Below are positions 22,218 through 31,745 of a stretch of 64,000 nt of DNA, one piece after another; the first letter of the stretch is position 1; each line of letters starts with the position of its first letter. The translations under genes and the position numbers were made by a program. This DNA comes from Marsupella aquatica (lineage: Eukaryota > Marchantiophyta), in NCBI GenBank assembly GCA_973895155.1, contig OZ316899.1, forward strand, positions 15,562,001 through 15,626,000. The letters run 5' to 3'. The notes below the pieces were generated by a model. It made no database searches. It had not been told where the DNA came from and saw only the letters and a list, made by a program, of their open reading frames with translations.

Positions 22218-24860
22218 ATGTCGCACACGATCCTCTCCAGCTCGGCCATTCGATTCTGGACGCAGTTCCTATCTACCGGAAGGCACTTGGCCGATTCATT
22301 GAAACACGCCAACCCGCGCCGATACGAGATCGAACGCGAATACGAGAGAGCCATCCGCCTAGCAGGACGACACCACTACGTCCTTAACTTTGACTACCCG
22401 TCTCAGAGCGAGCTTTACCGACCAGCTGAGGTATCTGGGTACTTCTTCAATGGAGACAAATATATCGGGTTCTGGGAAGCATTGCTTCGGCTTCCGGACG
22501 AGGTCTTCAATATCCCGGGTACAATCGACCTGCAGCGACATCACTTCGACCACATCCCTGCCCAGGTTCGGGCTGTCATTAACGGCGAGTCCAGCACCAA
22601 CCGTTCGACAAGGGCGTCCGCACTCGCTTCGGAGAACTTCTACCAGCACCTACAGAGCTTCATGGGAACTCGGCCATCAACCAACATGACCAACTCAGCC
22701 GGACCCGTACCCGTACCCGTACCCGTGCCCATGCAACCTCAGCTTCAGCTTCAGCCTCAGCCGCAGCCTAGCCAAACCCCACCACCTATCACCCAGCCAG
22801 CACAGGTACGCTCCGTCATCAACGCTGTGGATCTTAGCGATGACGACGAGGCTACCCCACCCTTGACCAGGCGGCCCAGAGGAACAAGCGCTCGGGGGGC
22901 CGACACTATATCGTCCCCACCCCCTGCTCTGACCCCAGGAGCGGCCCCAGCAGACAACATGGTGACCGTGGCCGCCCCGGGCCCGTTACCAACCGCAGTG
23001 GCACTCCCCAGGCCCGATCGGGAGGATGGGGAAGTATCACCTTCCCCGAGTCAGTCACGGGGAAAGAAGAGGAAGGAATCCGCCAGTGCATCCGGGTTAC
23101 CGTTGGCCACGGTAGCCGTAGCCAAGGTAACGATGCATCGCATGGGGGAAAACGTTCACAGCAACATCCTCCATCCCAAGCATGCGGTGTACCTGAAGAC
23201 TCAGGGATTTGAGCACCTCGCCTCTCTCCCCTGGAACACTTGCAGGTACTACGGGGAGGACATGACAGAATTCGTCAAGAATTATGACGACGTACGTCAA
23301 CAGACTCGGCTGCGGGGAAGGAATATGTCCCTCACAGAAGAACGGCTCAAGATGATCTTCGGGTTACCCGAAGGTGACCATCGAGTCGAATCACGGGCTC
23401 CCAGGGGCAAGGGGGCCAAGTACCAATCTTCAAGTTTTCCCTCAGAGGGATCAGTAGACAACGGGTTCGTGATGAGGACCTGCCTCATGCCCGAGATAGC
23501 TGAGCGGCTGGAGTTCCAGAGGTACGCTCTCCACATGATGGAACCCCGGGGGGAGATCTCCGCCGCCCAGGTCATCCAGGTCGAGAACTATCGACCTAGG
23601 AAATGGGCGTCGTACTTCGCTAAGAAATTCCATGAAGAGATGGAGCGGCGAAGGAAGATGCTGTACATTGGCGGGAAGGCGTATTTCGCTAGCCACATCG
23701 AAATCATTCTTGAGTGGTACGCCCGGTTTGATCGACGAACCCTTCCCCGCATCAACGTTACAAAGCTGGTCCCAGCTAGGTGGGTTTTTCCGGCATTGGA
23801 GAGACGGCCCCAACCCGAGGCCCGAAGTCCAGTGGACACGCCAGCTTCACCCACCCCACCTCCACAAATAGCTGTAATCGTAACCGAGGAGGCACCGGAG
23901 GGGTCGGTCGTTGCAACCGTTGATGCGACCCAACTAGCCGGGCTAAGTACAGAAGTTGGTACGGCAGAGGTCTTACCCGAACCCGGGTCTCCCAAGGACC
24001 CGCCGGTGGCAATCCCGGAGAACCGGACATCGCTGCAGGAGGATACTCCGGCCCTTTCCAACGTTATGTCCCCAGGGCTGGACGTCACTGCCCCGGCCCC
24101 TGCGCGTGTTGATGTCTGCCCGTGCCCAAATCCGGACAGGCACAACTTGGACCACCCGGAACTCTTCGTACAGGGTACGTTTCTGAACGGGCTTCTGGGA
24201 GATTTCTCTCATCAAATTGCCCGGGATACCGGGGAGTTCATGGCCCGGAAGGTAGCCTGTTTCTTCAATCAGGAGTTGGTTGCCGCCGTAAAGGCAGGGC
24301 GGGCCCAGTCGGAGGCCCTTCAGAGGATAGAGCGGTACCGGGTGGAGTCCGTGTACCTAAAGAACGAAGTGGCGGCTCAAGAGGCTGAGCTTCTGCAACT
24401 ACGACCCAAGGTTGCAGCCGCCGATGAGTTGTTAGCAAAGGCGTACGCTCTTACCGCCCTAGCCGAACAGGCCAAAGCTAGGAACGAGGCCGAGATTACA
24501 CGACTCCGGAACCAGATTGACAGTTTGAAGAAACAAGCTGTCACCTGGCAGAAAGACCTGGAGGAGGCCGAGGAGCGAGCCCAGCGGGACGCGACGGAGA
24601 TAGCCACGCTGCAGGCCGAGATGGCGCGGCTCCAAACCGAGGCCGAGAAGCAGGACCAGCTGGCGAGTAAACTGACGAGCGACGCCCAGCAGCTGGAGGA
24701 GGCATGTCAGGAGGCAGCAGAGGAGACGGACGCGGCGAGGCGAGAGAACGAATCTCTGCTGGACCAGGTCCAGCTCCTCAAAGCGGACAATGACAGGCTT
24801 CGAAGGCAGCGGGATGGCCGTTCCCATTCGGGCGGCTCTGGCAAGCGTGCCAGGCATTAG
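22218..24860 (+). CDS. Element A protein: two-domain, long coiled-coil gag-like protein (880 aa)
   Basis: An uninterrupted frame starts at ATG 22218, the first ATG after the TATA box. Residues ~1-140 form a conserved domain (ADSLKHANPRRYEIEREY, YRPAEVSGYFFNG, DEVFNIPGTIDLQRHHFDH). A Pro/Gln-rich linker contains a GKKRKE nuclear-signal-like patch near 280. Residues ~300-520 form a second conserved domain (MHRMGENVHSNILHPKH, LTEERLKMIFGLPEGD, HMMEPRGEISAAQVIQ, ERRRKMLYIGGKAYFASH). An acidic Pro-rich linker and a ~165-residue coiled coil (695-860) follow, then a basic end GKRARH. I recognise no enzyme motif. Central-domain constraint is visible by comparison with B and C. It may be structural (capsid-like) or DNA-binding; both are inference. 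Confidence 0.8.
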   Translation: MSHTILSSSAIRFWTQFLSTGRHLADSLKHANPRRYEIEREYERAIRLAGRHHYVLNFDYPSQSELYRPAEVSGYFFNGDKYIGFWEALLRLPDEVFNIPGTIDLQRHHFDHIPAQVRAVINGESSTNRSTRASALASENFYQHLQSFMGTRPSTNMTNSAGPVPVPVPVPMQPQLQLQPQPQPSQTPPPITQPAQVRSVINAVDLSDDDEATPPLTRRPRGTSARGADTISSPPPALTPGAAPADNMVTVAAPGPLPTAVALPRPDREDGEVSPSPSQSRGKKRKESASASGLPLATVAVAKVTMHRMGENVHSNILHPKHAVYLKTQGFEHLASLPWNTCRYYGEDMTEFVKNYDDVRQQTRLRGRNMSLTEERLKMIFGLPEGDHRVESRAPRGKGAKYQSSSFPSEGSVDNGFVMRTCLMPEIAERLEFQRYALHMMEPRGEISAAQVIQVENYRPRKWASYFAKKFHEEMERRRKMLYIGGKAYFASHIEIILEWYARFDRRTLPRINVTKLVPARWVFPALERRPQPEARSPVDTPASPTPPPQIAVIVTEEAPEGSVVATVDATQLAGLSTEVGTAEVLPEPGSPKDPPVAIPENRTSLQEDTPALSNVMSPGLDVTAPAPARVDVCPCPNPDRHNLDHPELFVQGTFLNGLLGDFSHQIARDTGEFMARKVACFFNQELVAAVKAGRAQSEALQRIERYRVESVYLKNEVAAQEAELLQLRPKVAAADELLAKAYALTALAEQAKARNEAEITRLRNQIDSLKKQAVTWQKDLEEAEERAQRDATEIATLQAEMARLQTEAEKQDQLASKLTSDAQQLEEACQEAAEETDAARRENESLLDQVQLLKADNDRLRRQRDGRSHSGGSGKRARH

Positions 24861-25577
24861 CGGCGGAGTAGGAATAGATTAGGATTAGGATTGGCTTAGT
24901 CAGGCTCTTGGGACAGGCACCTGCCTTAGGTACGGCAGCGCTGCCCTGCTGTCCAGCCTGCGTAGATTAGGATCTTCTAATAAGACACAGCCGTTTTCCG
25001 GCCTGACTGTCAGCTTAGTTAGGACCTTGGTCAGCGAATCTTCGGCGGGAGGACGCCCCGTTCCTCGGCTCTTAGTATTTAGTGCACCCCTCGGTAGAGG
25101 CAAGGGGGGGGGGTTTTTAGTTTCAGAGTCGGACATCCGCGGGACATGCGGGGAGTCCCGACCTCTGGGAATGACAGAGTACCAAGGGGAGGGGGTAGGA
25201 CTAAGCTCGTCGGGCGAGTGCGGAGCCGGGCTCCGTTGTAGTGTGCACCCTTGGCCTTGAACCTGTGCATTCCAGGGCTGTCGTGTCAACTAAGTGTACG
25301 CATATGTTCCCTTTGTAGTAAAATCCTTTCCCATCATTTTTCCTTCGTGTAAATCGAGATTGTATGCATGTGTGCGCATATGTGTGTGGGTTTCTCGTAT
25401 ATGGGTGGCAGCGCCGGGCCGAACGCACTACCCGAGACGTGCACAGGGTGCAGCCTGCGGGTAAGTGGTTGCGAGCACGGGTTGAGGACCTGTATCATCG
25501 AATCCGGATCGAAGGCGGACAGCACGAAGGCTTAGAAGCCCTTAAGCCGGGGTCAATCCTGCTATCGACTAAGGTAC

Positions 25578-25607
25578 GTTCCGGCGGCGGAACACAAACC
25601 ATACCTA
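25578..25607 (+). promoter_or_regulatory. Conserved 3' hairpin motif of element A
   Basis: GTTCCGGCGGCGGAAC is a near-perfect palindrome, followed by ACAAACCATACCTA. The same block is at 13626 (D), 46608 (B), 55734-55764 (C, minus), and in diverged form at 7559 (E) and 1360 (F). It lies 184-209 bp from the 3' end in each complete copy. Confidence 0.75.
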
Positions 25608-26095
25608 GGAGGTGTCCGTATTTAGCAGTATGCGCACTTAGCGCTAGTTTACGAGAATAAGGTGCATTACGTGCTTCCCTTCCTGCCCGAACCCTCAGAT
25701 TTACGAGGGATGTGCCCGTCTAAGCTGAAGTCTGAGTTAAGGCCGAAGCCTACGACGTGACACAGAGTAAAAGACATTGTAAGAGGGGAGAATAGTGCAG
25801 AGAGCATTATCCAATCTGAAGGAGTCGGCTTTCAATTCTTGCAAGGCAAGAGCGTTCAGGGAAGGGCGAACAAAAGAAACCCATTTAATGACCACGTTCT
25901 TACGAACAGGGTTGCAGAGACCACAAACATTCCATGAGGCAAAATTAAAAAGTCCCATGTCCGTCACAGAAAGTTCACACCACCTAGCCCAAGAAAATTA
26001 ATTCAAGGGAGGAGAGGGGGGCCCTCCGAGGCAGCCATGTCAATCGGAGGCAGGCAAATCTCCATTGCAGTTAAAATTTTCTCAAGGGTGGTGGA

Positions 26096-28165
26096 TCATT
26101 CCATGCTCAACAGCAAAGTGGCATCAGCAGCACCACCATGGTCTCTAGACAGCCTCCTTCCAAGTGGGGTCACTCCTCCAGAGCGAGCTCCAGAGCCCTG
26201 CGATTTCAAATCAGCCACAAACTGTAAGAATCTTTGGTTCTTAGCCTTTTTCTTCCCCTTCTCCTTTTTCCTATCCTCCGGAGGGGAGCGCTGAGCCAAT
26301 TTCCTAGCCCTGTCCTTCTTAATAGTTGTGCGTGAGATGAAGCCTTCATACTCAGACACTTCCACGTCCGAGGGTAGATCCGACGCAGAGGCCTCATCTT
26401 CCATCTCGTCCTTTTCTTCAAAAGTTCCATCCAGCTCATGCGGTGGGTGGGAACTCAGGGCAGAGGCCGTAGCCAATTTGAGGTTTGCAGGTGTATCCTT
26501 CAGTGGAGATCAAGAATTCAAGGGGGCCACAGTGAATTGGTTTGTCACTTGCAAGTCTTAAATAATACGAGGGATACTCTCTTGGTGGGGGGGCAGGAGT
26601 TCAGCAAAAGGTTGAACTTCCGGCACAGGCGAAGAGTCCCCAGGTTCACACTCCGAATTAGTGGAGGTGGAGTTGGGTACAGTCACAATCAAGCTCCCAA
26701 AGAGCCGCATGTCAGAATTTGTTATAGCAGCATAGGCGGGGTTGCATGTTGTAATCACAGGAGCAGAAGGTGGGACCTCAGGATTTGCAATAGGAGTTGG
26801 ATCAGGAACACAAAGTTCACAGGGTTCAGTGTTTGCCATCTGCACCGGAATAGGCAGCCCCTCAGCGCCAATAATTCCCGTAGCATCCAACTGAGTAGTT
26901 GTAGCATCATCCTGAGCCGAGCAATCTCTTGCTAAATGACCCTTTTTACCACAGCGGAAACAATGAAAAGGTATGTTTTTGAAGATAACCGGTTGCTAGA
27001 TCGAAAGGCCAGATTGTATCTGAACTTCAACGCTGCGAGGGACCTCTGGTTGAGTGTCCCACAAGACACACGCACAATTGTGTGGGTAAGAGCGTAAGTC
27101 ATTGCCTTGAATGTAATGTAATATGTCACCAAGGGAGGCAGCAAGCTTGCGACGGCACGACTCCAGAATCAAAGCTTGGAAAGGGATTTCAATCCAGACC
27201 GGGAGCATAGTGTAAGAGTCACTCCGGATGTCAAAGGAGGGGTCCCAGGGGAATGTAAAAACAAATTTGCGTTCAAAAAACCACGGCGCATTAGCAAGTG
27301 CAAAATCCCGGTGCTCAGGGTGTTTGAAAGTCACCATGTAGAAGCTCTTCCCCACAAATTTTACCTGGGTAACCAGCCAGTCCATCTCTTGCACACAAGT
27401 TTTATTAACCCAAAATTTGAAGGTGGGTAGCATCGGGGCCCGATCAGTGAAATAGCACATCATTGTGCAATTGAACAATTCCGTGACAGATTCCACAGCC
27501 TCTTCAAGAGACCATTGTATAGTGGTGTGTAATTTAGAAGGCCAGTCTTGCACTGAAAGGTCCGCAATCCTCTTTAAGAGAGGAATGCAAGCTTCTGCTT
27601 CCTCAGCACGCAAAGCAGTAGTAGGGGTCTCACAAGCTAGAGGCAAAAAAGAAGTTAGGCGAGAGTGAGGTAAGTCCGCTCTAGGGCGCAACGTCACCCC
27701 CTCAGGATGGCCATCAAGACTCTTTGGTGCCTGCTCAGACCGCTCCCCAATGTCGTCATGAAAATTCTCCACAGCAGGAGGTTCAGTCCGGCCTTCCAAT
27801 TGGTCCATCATAAAGTGGTCTCGAGATCTGTATGCATCCCATCGAACAAACCCATCCACCACAGCGCCAGAAGGTTTCATACCAAACCAATTTTGCATCG
27901 GGACATCCGACGAGCAGGAGGTGGAAGTATTGGAGGGATTCAAGTGGGGGAGAGGTGGATGGTCATAGCGAACATCCTGCCGAGAGAATCCCGGGTGAGC
28001 AGCATGAGGCCCATCTTTCATGAAGTTGTCATGTCTCTCGGTAAATCGTTGACCAGGATCCACCCAATGACCGGCCCTGCCTTCAGCATCCCTGTGCGTC
28101 GGGAGGCCCCCTAAGGGCGCATCCCGGCCGCCATGACCAGAGAGACCACTCCGGGAGGAAGACAT
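26096..28165 (-). pseudogene. LINE ORF1: DUF4283-like and CCHC zinc-knuckle protein
   Basis: The chosen ATG is at 28165; the frame is closed upstream by TAA. The N-terminus is Gly/Ser/Arg/His-rich. The middle (WVTQVKF-like LVTQVKFVGKSFYMV, FALANAPWFFERKFVFTFPWDPSF, LPVWIEIPFQAL) matches the DUF4283-type RNA-binding region of plant L1 ORF1. A TAG at 26996 is followed in the same frame by the CCHC knuckle CFRCGKKGHLARDC; another stop lies at 26558, and a basic tail (KKEKGKKKAKNQRF) ends near 26096. ORF1 proteins coat LINE RNA. Confidence 0.85.
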
Positions 28166-28832
28166 CCATGAAGACCCACCCACAGGAGCAGTGTTGCGCG
28201 TAGGGAGAGAGAGCCTTTACGGATTGACAAGTAGAGTCAATTGAAAGAGCAGTAGTCCTTACAGGATCGAGTGTAACTCAAAAGCACGTAGTCACTTAAA
28301 TTGTCATAATCAAAGATTAGCAAGGTCAAGTGCTCACCCGCGTAAGAATGAAAACAACGTTCAACAGATGTTTCAGAGAAAATGATTCTCCACAAAAAAG
28401 CGCTATAACGGCCCCGGATTCCAAAGGGTGTGCATCCTATATCATCCCTCGCCCATAATCCTGGTACCAAAACAGTATCTATAGATGAAGTTCCGATGCA
28501 AAAGCGTAAGCAATCGGTCCAGAGCCTAGAAGGGAAGAAGCCAGGACCTCGAAAACCATAGAGCTACTTGCAAAAGTTTGTTCCAGCTCTAAACCTAATC
28601 AGTGAACGCGTAATCAACATTAGTGAATCATTCATAGTAAAAAGGGGAATCTACCATGAGTAAAAACCAATCTCCAATTGGAGAGAAAGCAAAGGAAGAC
28701 TATATCAAAATAGTAAGAGCAATCAATCCTTTCAAACATTTTAGAGTCACCCAGTAACAAGTTCTACAGCTCCGCCAGTTCCTATCAACTCAACAGTTTC
28801 CGATCTAGTGCCTTTCCTTTTATGGTTGATCC
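28166..28832 (-). other. LINE 5' untranslated region
   Basis: This stretch lies between the ORF1 start and the 11-bp target duplication. It has no long frame on the LINE strand. It is expected to hold the internal promoter of the LINE, but I recognise no specific element. Confidence 0.5.
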
Positions 28833-28843
28833 GGGGAGGACTT

Positions 28844-29188
28844 AGCATGGGGAGACTTGTGGGCAATGAGATGTGGCACTAGCAAAGACAAGGAGCCAAG
28901 CTGGTGACACACACTAAAGACTTAGGCAAGCTGAGAGCTGGTTGGGTCAAGAAAAAAGGGGCCGGACTCAAGGTCGATCATCCAGGCTCCCGAATGGTGT
29001 CGTGATAATTCACTTATTCATCATGAAATCATTACCACTAAGTATATTATTAAGTATATAGGTTAGATTTATATTTTGTTACAGGGTAACTAAATAGTTT
29101 GACTATTAAAAATAAAATTAAAAATTTTTATTAATTTTTTTTTTTAAATAGTTTCACTATTACTTTTGTGCATGTAAGGTAAGCAACT
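28844..29188. other. Flank of the LINE, probably remainder of the H LTR
   Basis: No gene is seen. By position this sequence should continue the chromovirus H LTR cut at 17858. A run of T/A-rich sequence (29020-29160) follows. No clear LTR end could be placed. Confidence 0.35.
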
Positions 29189-29190
29189 AT

Positions 29191-29640
29191 GCAAACCACA
29201 AGATGCGTGCACAAATTGTTTGGATGCATGTGCAAATTATTTTATTTGCATGCAATAGTCATTTTATGTGCATGGAAGGTGATCAAATGTGCAAGCCACA
29301 AGGTGCATGCACAAATTGTTTTAGATGCATGCAAATTATTTTATTTGCATGCATTAGTTGTTTTATGTGCATGCAAGGTGAGAAAATGTGCAAGCCACAA
29401 GGTGCATGCACAAATTGTTTTAGATGCATGCAAATTGTTTTATTGCATGCATTAGTTGTTTTATGCGCATACAAGGTGAACAAATGTGCAAGCCACAAGG
29501 TGCATGAATGCACAAATTGTTTTAGATGCATGCAAATTGTTTTATTTACATGCATTAGTTGTTTTATGCGCATGCAAGGTGAACAAATGTGCAAGCCACA
29601 AGGTGCATGCATGCACAAATTGTTTTAGGTGCATGTATTA
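29191..29640 (+). repeat. ~100-bp minisatellite rich in CATGCA
   Basis: Units starting GCAAGCCACAAGGTGCATGCAC begin at 29191 (diverged), 29290, 29390, 29488 and 29591, with spacings of 98-103 bp. Each unit carries several CATGCA/TGCATG (RY) elements. The open frame across it is a by-product of the repeat length. Confidence 0.9.
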
Positions 29641-30959
29641 GTTGTTGTACTTGCATGCATTATTTGTTTTAATTACAATAGTACTAGCACACATTCCTAC
29701 GTTGGATGTGTGCCACTTGGCTTTCATCCAAGCGTTTGGGCGTAATCCATGCCCTCTTGGATTCAATATAAATAAAGTGGTGAGGGAAACTCTCTCCTCA
29801 TTCCCACATTTTAATAATGTTCGCATCGAAGCGATCCTCTTTTCTTCTCTCATATTTTTCTTCTATTCTTTGCTTTATATACATAGTAGTGAGACATTCT
29901 TTGGCCTGGATAGCAAAGGAATGAGCGATAGACTTATAGATGGGACCTTAGGGAACAAGGTCTTTTTGGGAACTTAGGGGTGGGGCATCCTTTGGCTTGG
30001 ATAGCAAAGGAATAAGAGAGTCATTATGAATCCAGGAGGGAGAGATATCCCTAATCTTCCCTTTCGTAACCCATTTTTGTTTAAAGTCCATCTTTTAGAC
30101 AAACCATCCATGAGATAACATTTAACTTATCACTTTGGAGCTCAATTTGCAGCTGCTGTTATGAGTTCTAATGAGCCAATAATATACCCAGTAGTGTCTT
30201 ACCGAGAGGAGTGAGAGTGCATTATCTTGGTCCTTTATTGAAGTCATGGATCTAAATAGGAGTCCAAATGACATTCATATTTCATTTTTTCTTTGAGATA
30301 TTAGGGTCATATGTCGTAGAAAAATTAGTTTCTGAGATCTATTGGTCCGCAAGTATGGTGAAGTATGATTTAATAGTATATTAGTTTTACCTAAATCTTT
30401 CATAATACCCACTACCCTTCTTACAAGAGTTATCATTTTAGTTTTAGTGTAGAACTTATGGGCATGCAAGGTTGACTTCATAAGAGCCAATATGCTCTTA
30501 CCAGAAAACAGGTCACTCGGACAACAAACTTTGAGTTCCGAGGGCTTGAGTGTGAGCTCTTCTTGGGCCCAAGGCCAATGGAGTTGACGCCAAGGGCAAC
30601 GGACGCTTGGGGCGTGAGTTATGGCCCAACCCGGGTTTGACCGATCTGGGACCCCAAGCGGCAATGAGACTTGAGGGCATAGGCATGAGCACTGGGTCGG
30701 CCCGATCACAACGGGCTAAGGCACTTTGCTTGCGGATGCCTAATGAGAAAGTTATGGGCATTGCCAGTGGGTGGCACGCCCACTATGCGCGATAGGATCC
30801 GGGTTGGAGGCCAAATGTTTAGGGACCAAAGTTGGTCCGGGGGTGGCAGGTCTCCAGAAGCATATATGAGGGGAGTGGTGTCTCCCTGGGGGCCAAGGGC
30901 GAGTTGAAGTCGTGAGCCGCGGCGGTCGCGACACTAAGGGAAAGAGCCAAACAAAATGA
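29641..30959. other. No gene recognised
   Basis: The first 350 bp are AT-rich and the last 450 bp are GC-rich. Short open frames occur on both strands but none has a recognisable domain. The right half may be extra sequence of the repeat that follows, absent from its other copy. Confidence 0.3.
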
Positions 30960-31745
30960 CGATATCTTCTCAACTAGAAGTCCATTGAAGGACTTCTTGG
31001 GTGCGTTGGAAAGCTCTCAGATGGGTCTGGGGGTGCCATGGGTTCTCGAGGTTTGCGGGTGTTAGCTTGCCCACTGGCCAAATCCTGTCGAAGAGGAGCC
31101 AAGCTGCGTTCAGTATCCCAAGGGAGCTTGCGTTGGGGAGGCAAGGCCAAGTAGGCGTGGAGGTTGAGTTCCAAGGGTGATCCGCCCTAGACCATCAGGG
31201 GGGCAAACTAGGAGTTGGTTGCTAGAGTCGAGGGCATTCTGGTCCCGGTGTGTTGGGACAAGTTTGGGACAGGCTTTAGGACAAGCTACGCTATTTGGGC
31301 CATGAGCATGTCATGAGGTCGAGGCGGTCAGTTGGTGATGGATAGGTACAAGGGGGAACCTGGGCCGCGCCCAAGGAATGAGTTGTTCTGGACAAACAGT
31401 GGACGTGGGTTCTAGTTCCAGCTTATGACATTAGGAGGACCTATCGCTGACCTATTTAACAACGTCTGTTGAGCTTGAGTTAGGATGCTAGACTTGGCGA
31501 GTTCTAGATCTTGAAGGGTTACTTACCGAGGAGCTTGGTTGGTTGTGCAGACAATGAGGACCGTTGAGTAGCGGTCGTGTTGGAGAGCAAGTGCGTCTTT
31601 GTATGGGAGGGGCCGTTGGCGGTGCAAGGGGCACTAGGTTGCTTGCTCAAGGTATTTCGTGGAGGCGTTTGGGCACTAGGGGCACTTAGGCATGAGTGTT
31701 GGGATTGGTGAGGGCGTTGGGTGGTAAGGTCCACCACTACTATGT
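30960..31745 (+). repeat. Repeat J, copy 1
   Basis: This matches 60545-61300 in reverse orientation along about 780 bp. Shared landmarks include 'gttggaaagct', 'ccatgggttct', 'ttgcgggtgtta', 'ggttgagttccaag' and 'ggtccaccact'. It shows no coding domain. Family unknown; possibly an LTR or non-autonomous element. Confidence 0.7.

Larger units (their letters stand above)
21752..25762 (+). mobile_element. Element A: complete gag-only TGT...ACA element (4,011 bp)
   Basis: Both ends are exact: TGTGACGCCGCC at 21752 and GACGTGACA at 25762, with CAGAG on both sides (21747-21751, 25763-25767), and the LINE frame joins across it. The ends are imperfect inverted repeats (16 of the first 26 bases, including TTAA at 23-26). 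No LTRs are seen when the first 460 bp are compared with the last 900 bp. It holds a TATA box, one 880-codon ORF, a 0.9-kb tail and the conserved 3' hairpin. It is the best-preserved member of the family A-D. Confidence 0.9.
18034..25958 (-). pseudogene. LINE ORF2: endonuclease, reverse transcriptase, zinc-binding region
   Basis: ATG at 25958. The endonuclease starts FNFASWNVCGLCNP and reads LQELKAD before the A insertion; after it come GGAAILINP, a frameshift near 21540, and IIGGDFNMTE. RT blocks follow: IRFIPKKTDKRRLRDWRPL, QTGFIPGRHILENILL, RGV-stop-QGCPLSPLLF (TGA at about 19943), and FADDL. The block that normally reads LDFKKAFDSV is FGFKKTFNSV, so a catalytic Asp is missing. A C-terminal zf-RVT-like region (WRILAQGLFSGSRALK, CRLYPGTIESIPHIFFLCQYARRYW) ends the frame at 18034. 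Further stops lie at about 19326 and 19071, with frameshifts near 19700 and 18840. The protein would nick target DNA and copy LINE RNA. Confidence 0.9.
17859..28832 (-). mobile_element. L1-type LINE, split by element A
   Basis: Flanked by the 11-bp duplication GGGGAGGACTT (17848-17858 and 28833-28843). On the minus strand: 5' UTR 28832-28166, ORF1, ORF2, and an A-rich 3' end (17859-17880). Element A (21752-25762) lies in the endonuclease part of ORF2. Without A and one CAGAG the LINE is about 6.96 kb, a full-length plant L1 size. Stops and frameshifts in both ORFs show it is inactive. Confidence 0.9.

Noticed and set aside
23588-24145. Long minus-strand frames antisense to the element A ORF
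   Set aside because: They are shadows of a GC-rich coding region; their sequence follows the codon pattern of the plus-strand gene.
21752-25762. Assigning elements A-C to hAT, CACTA or Mutator transposons
   Set aside because: Those leave 8-, 3- and 9-bp duplications, while all complete copies here show exactly 5 bp with TGT...ACA ends.
29203-29628. A 141-codon open frame across the minisatellite
   Set aside because: It is produced by the repeat unit; a frame on the opposite strand is equally open and no domain is present.
29191-29640. CRISPR-like array
   Set aside because: The repeats are ~100-bp tandem units without unique spacers, in a plant nuclear context.
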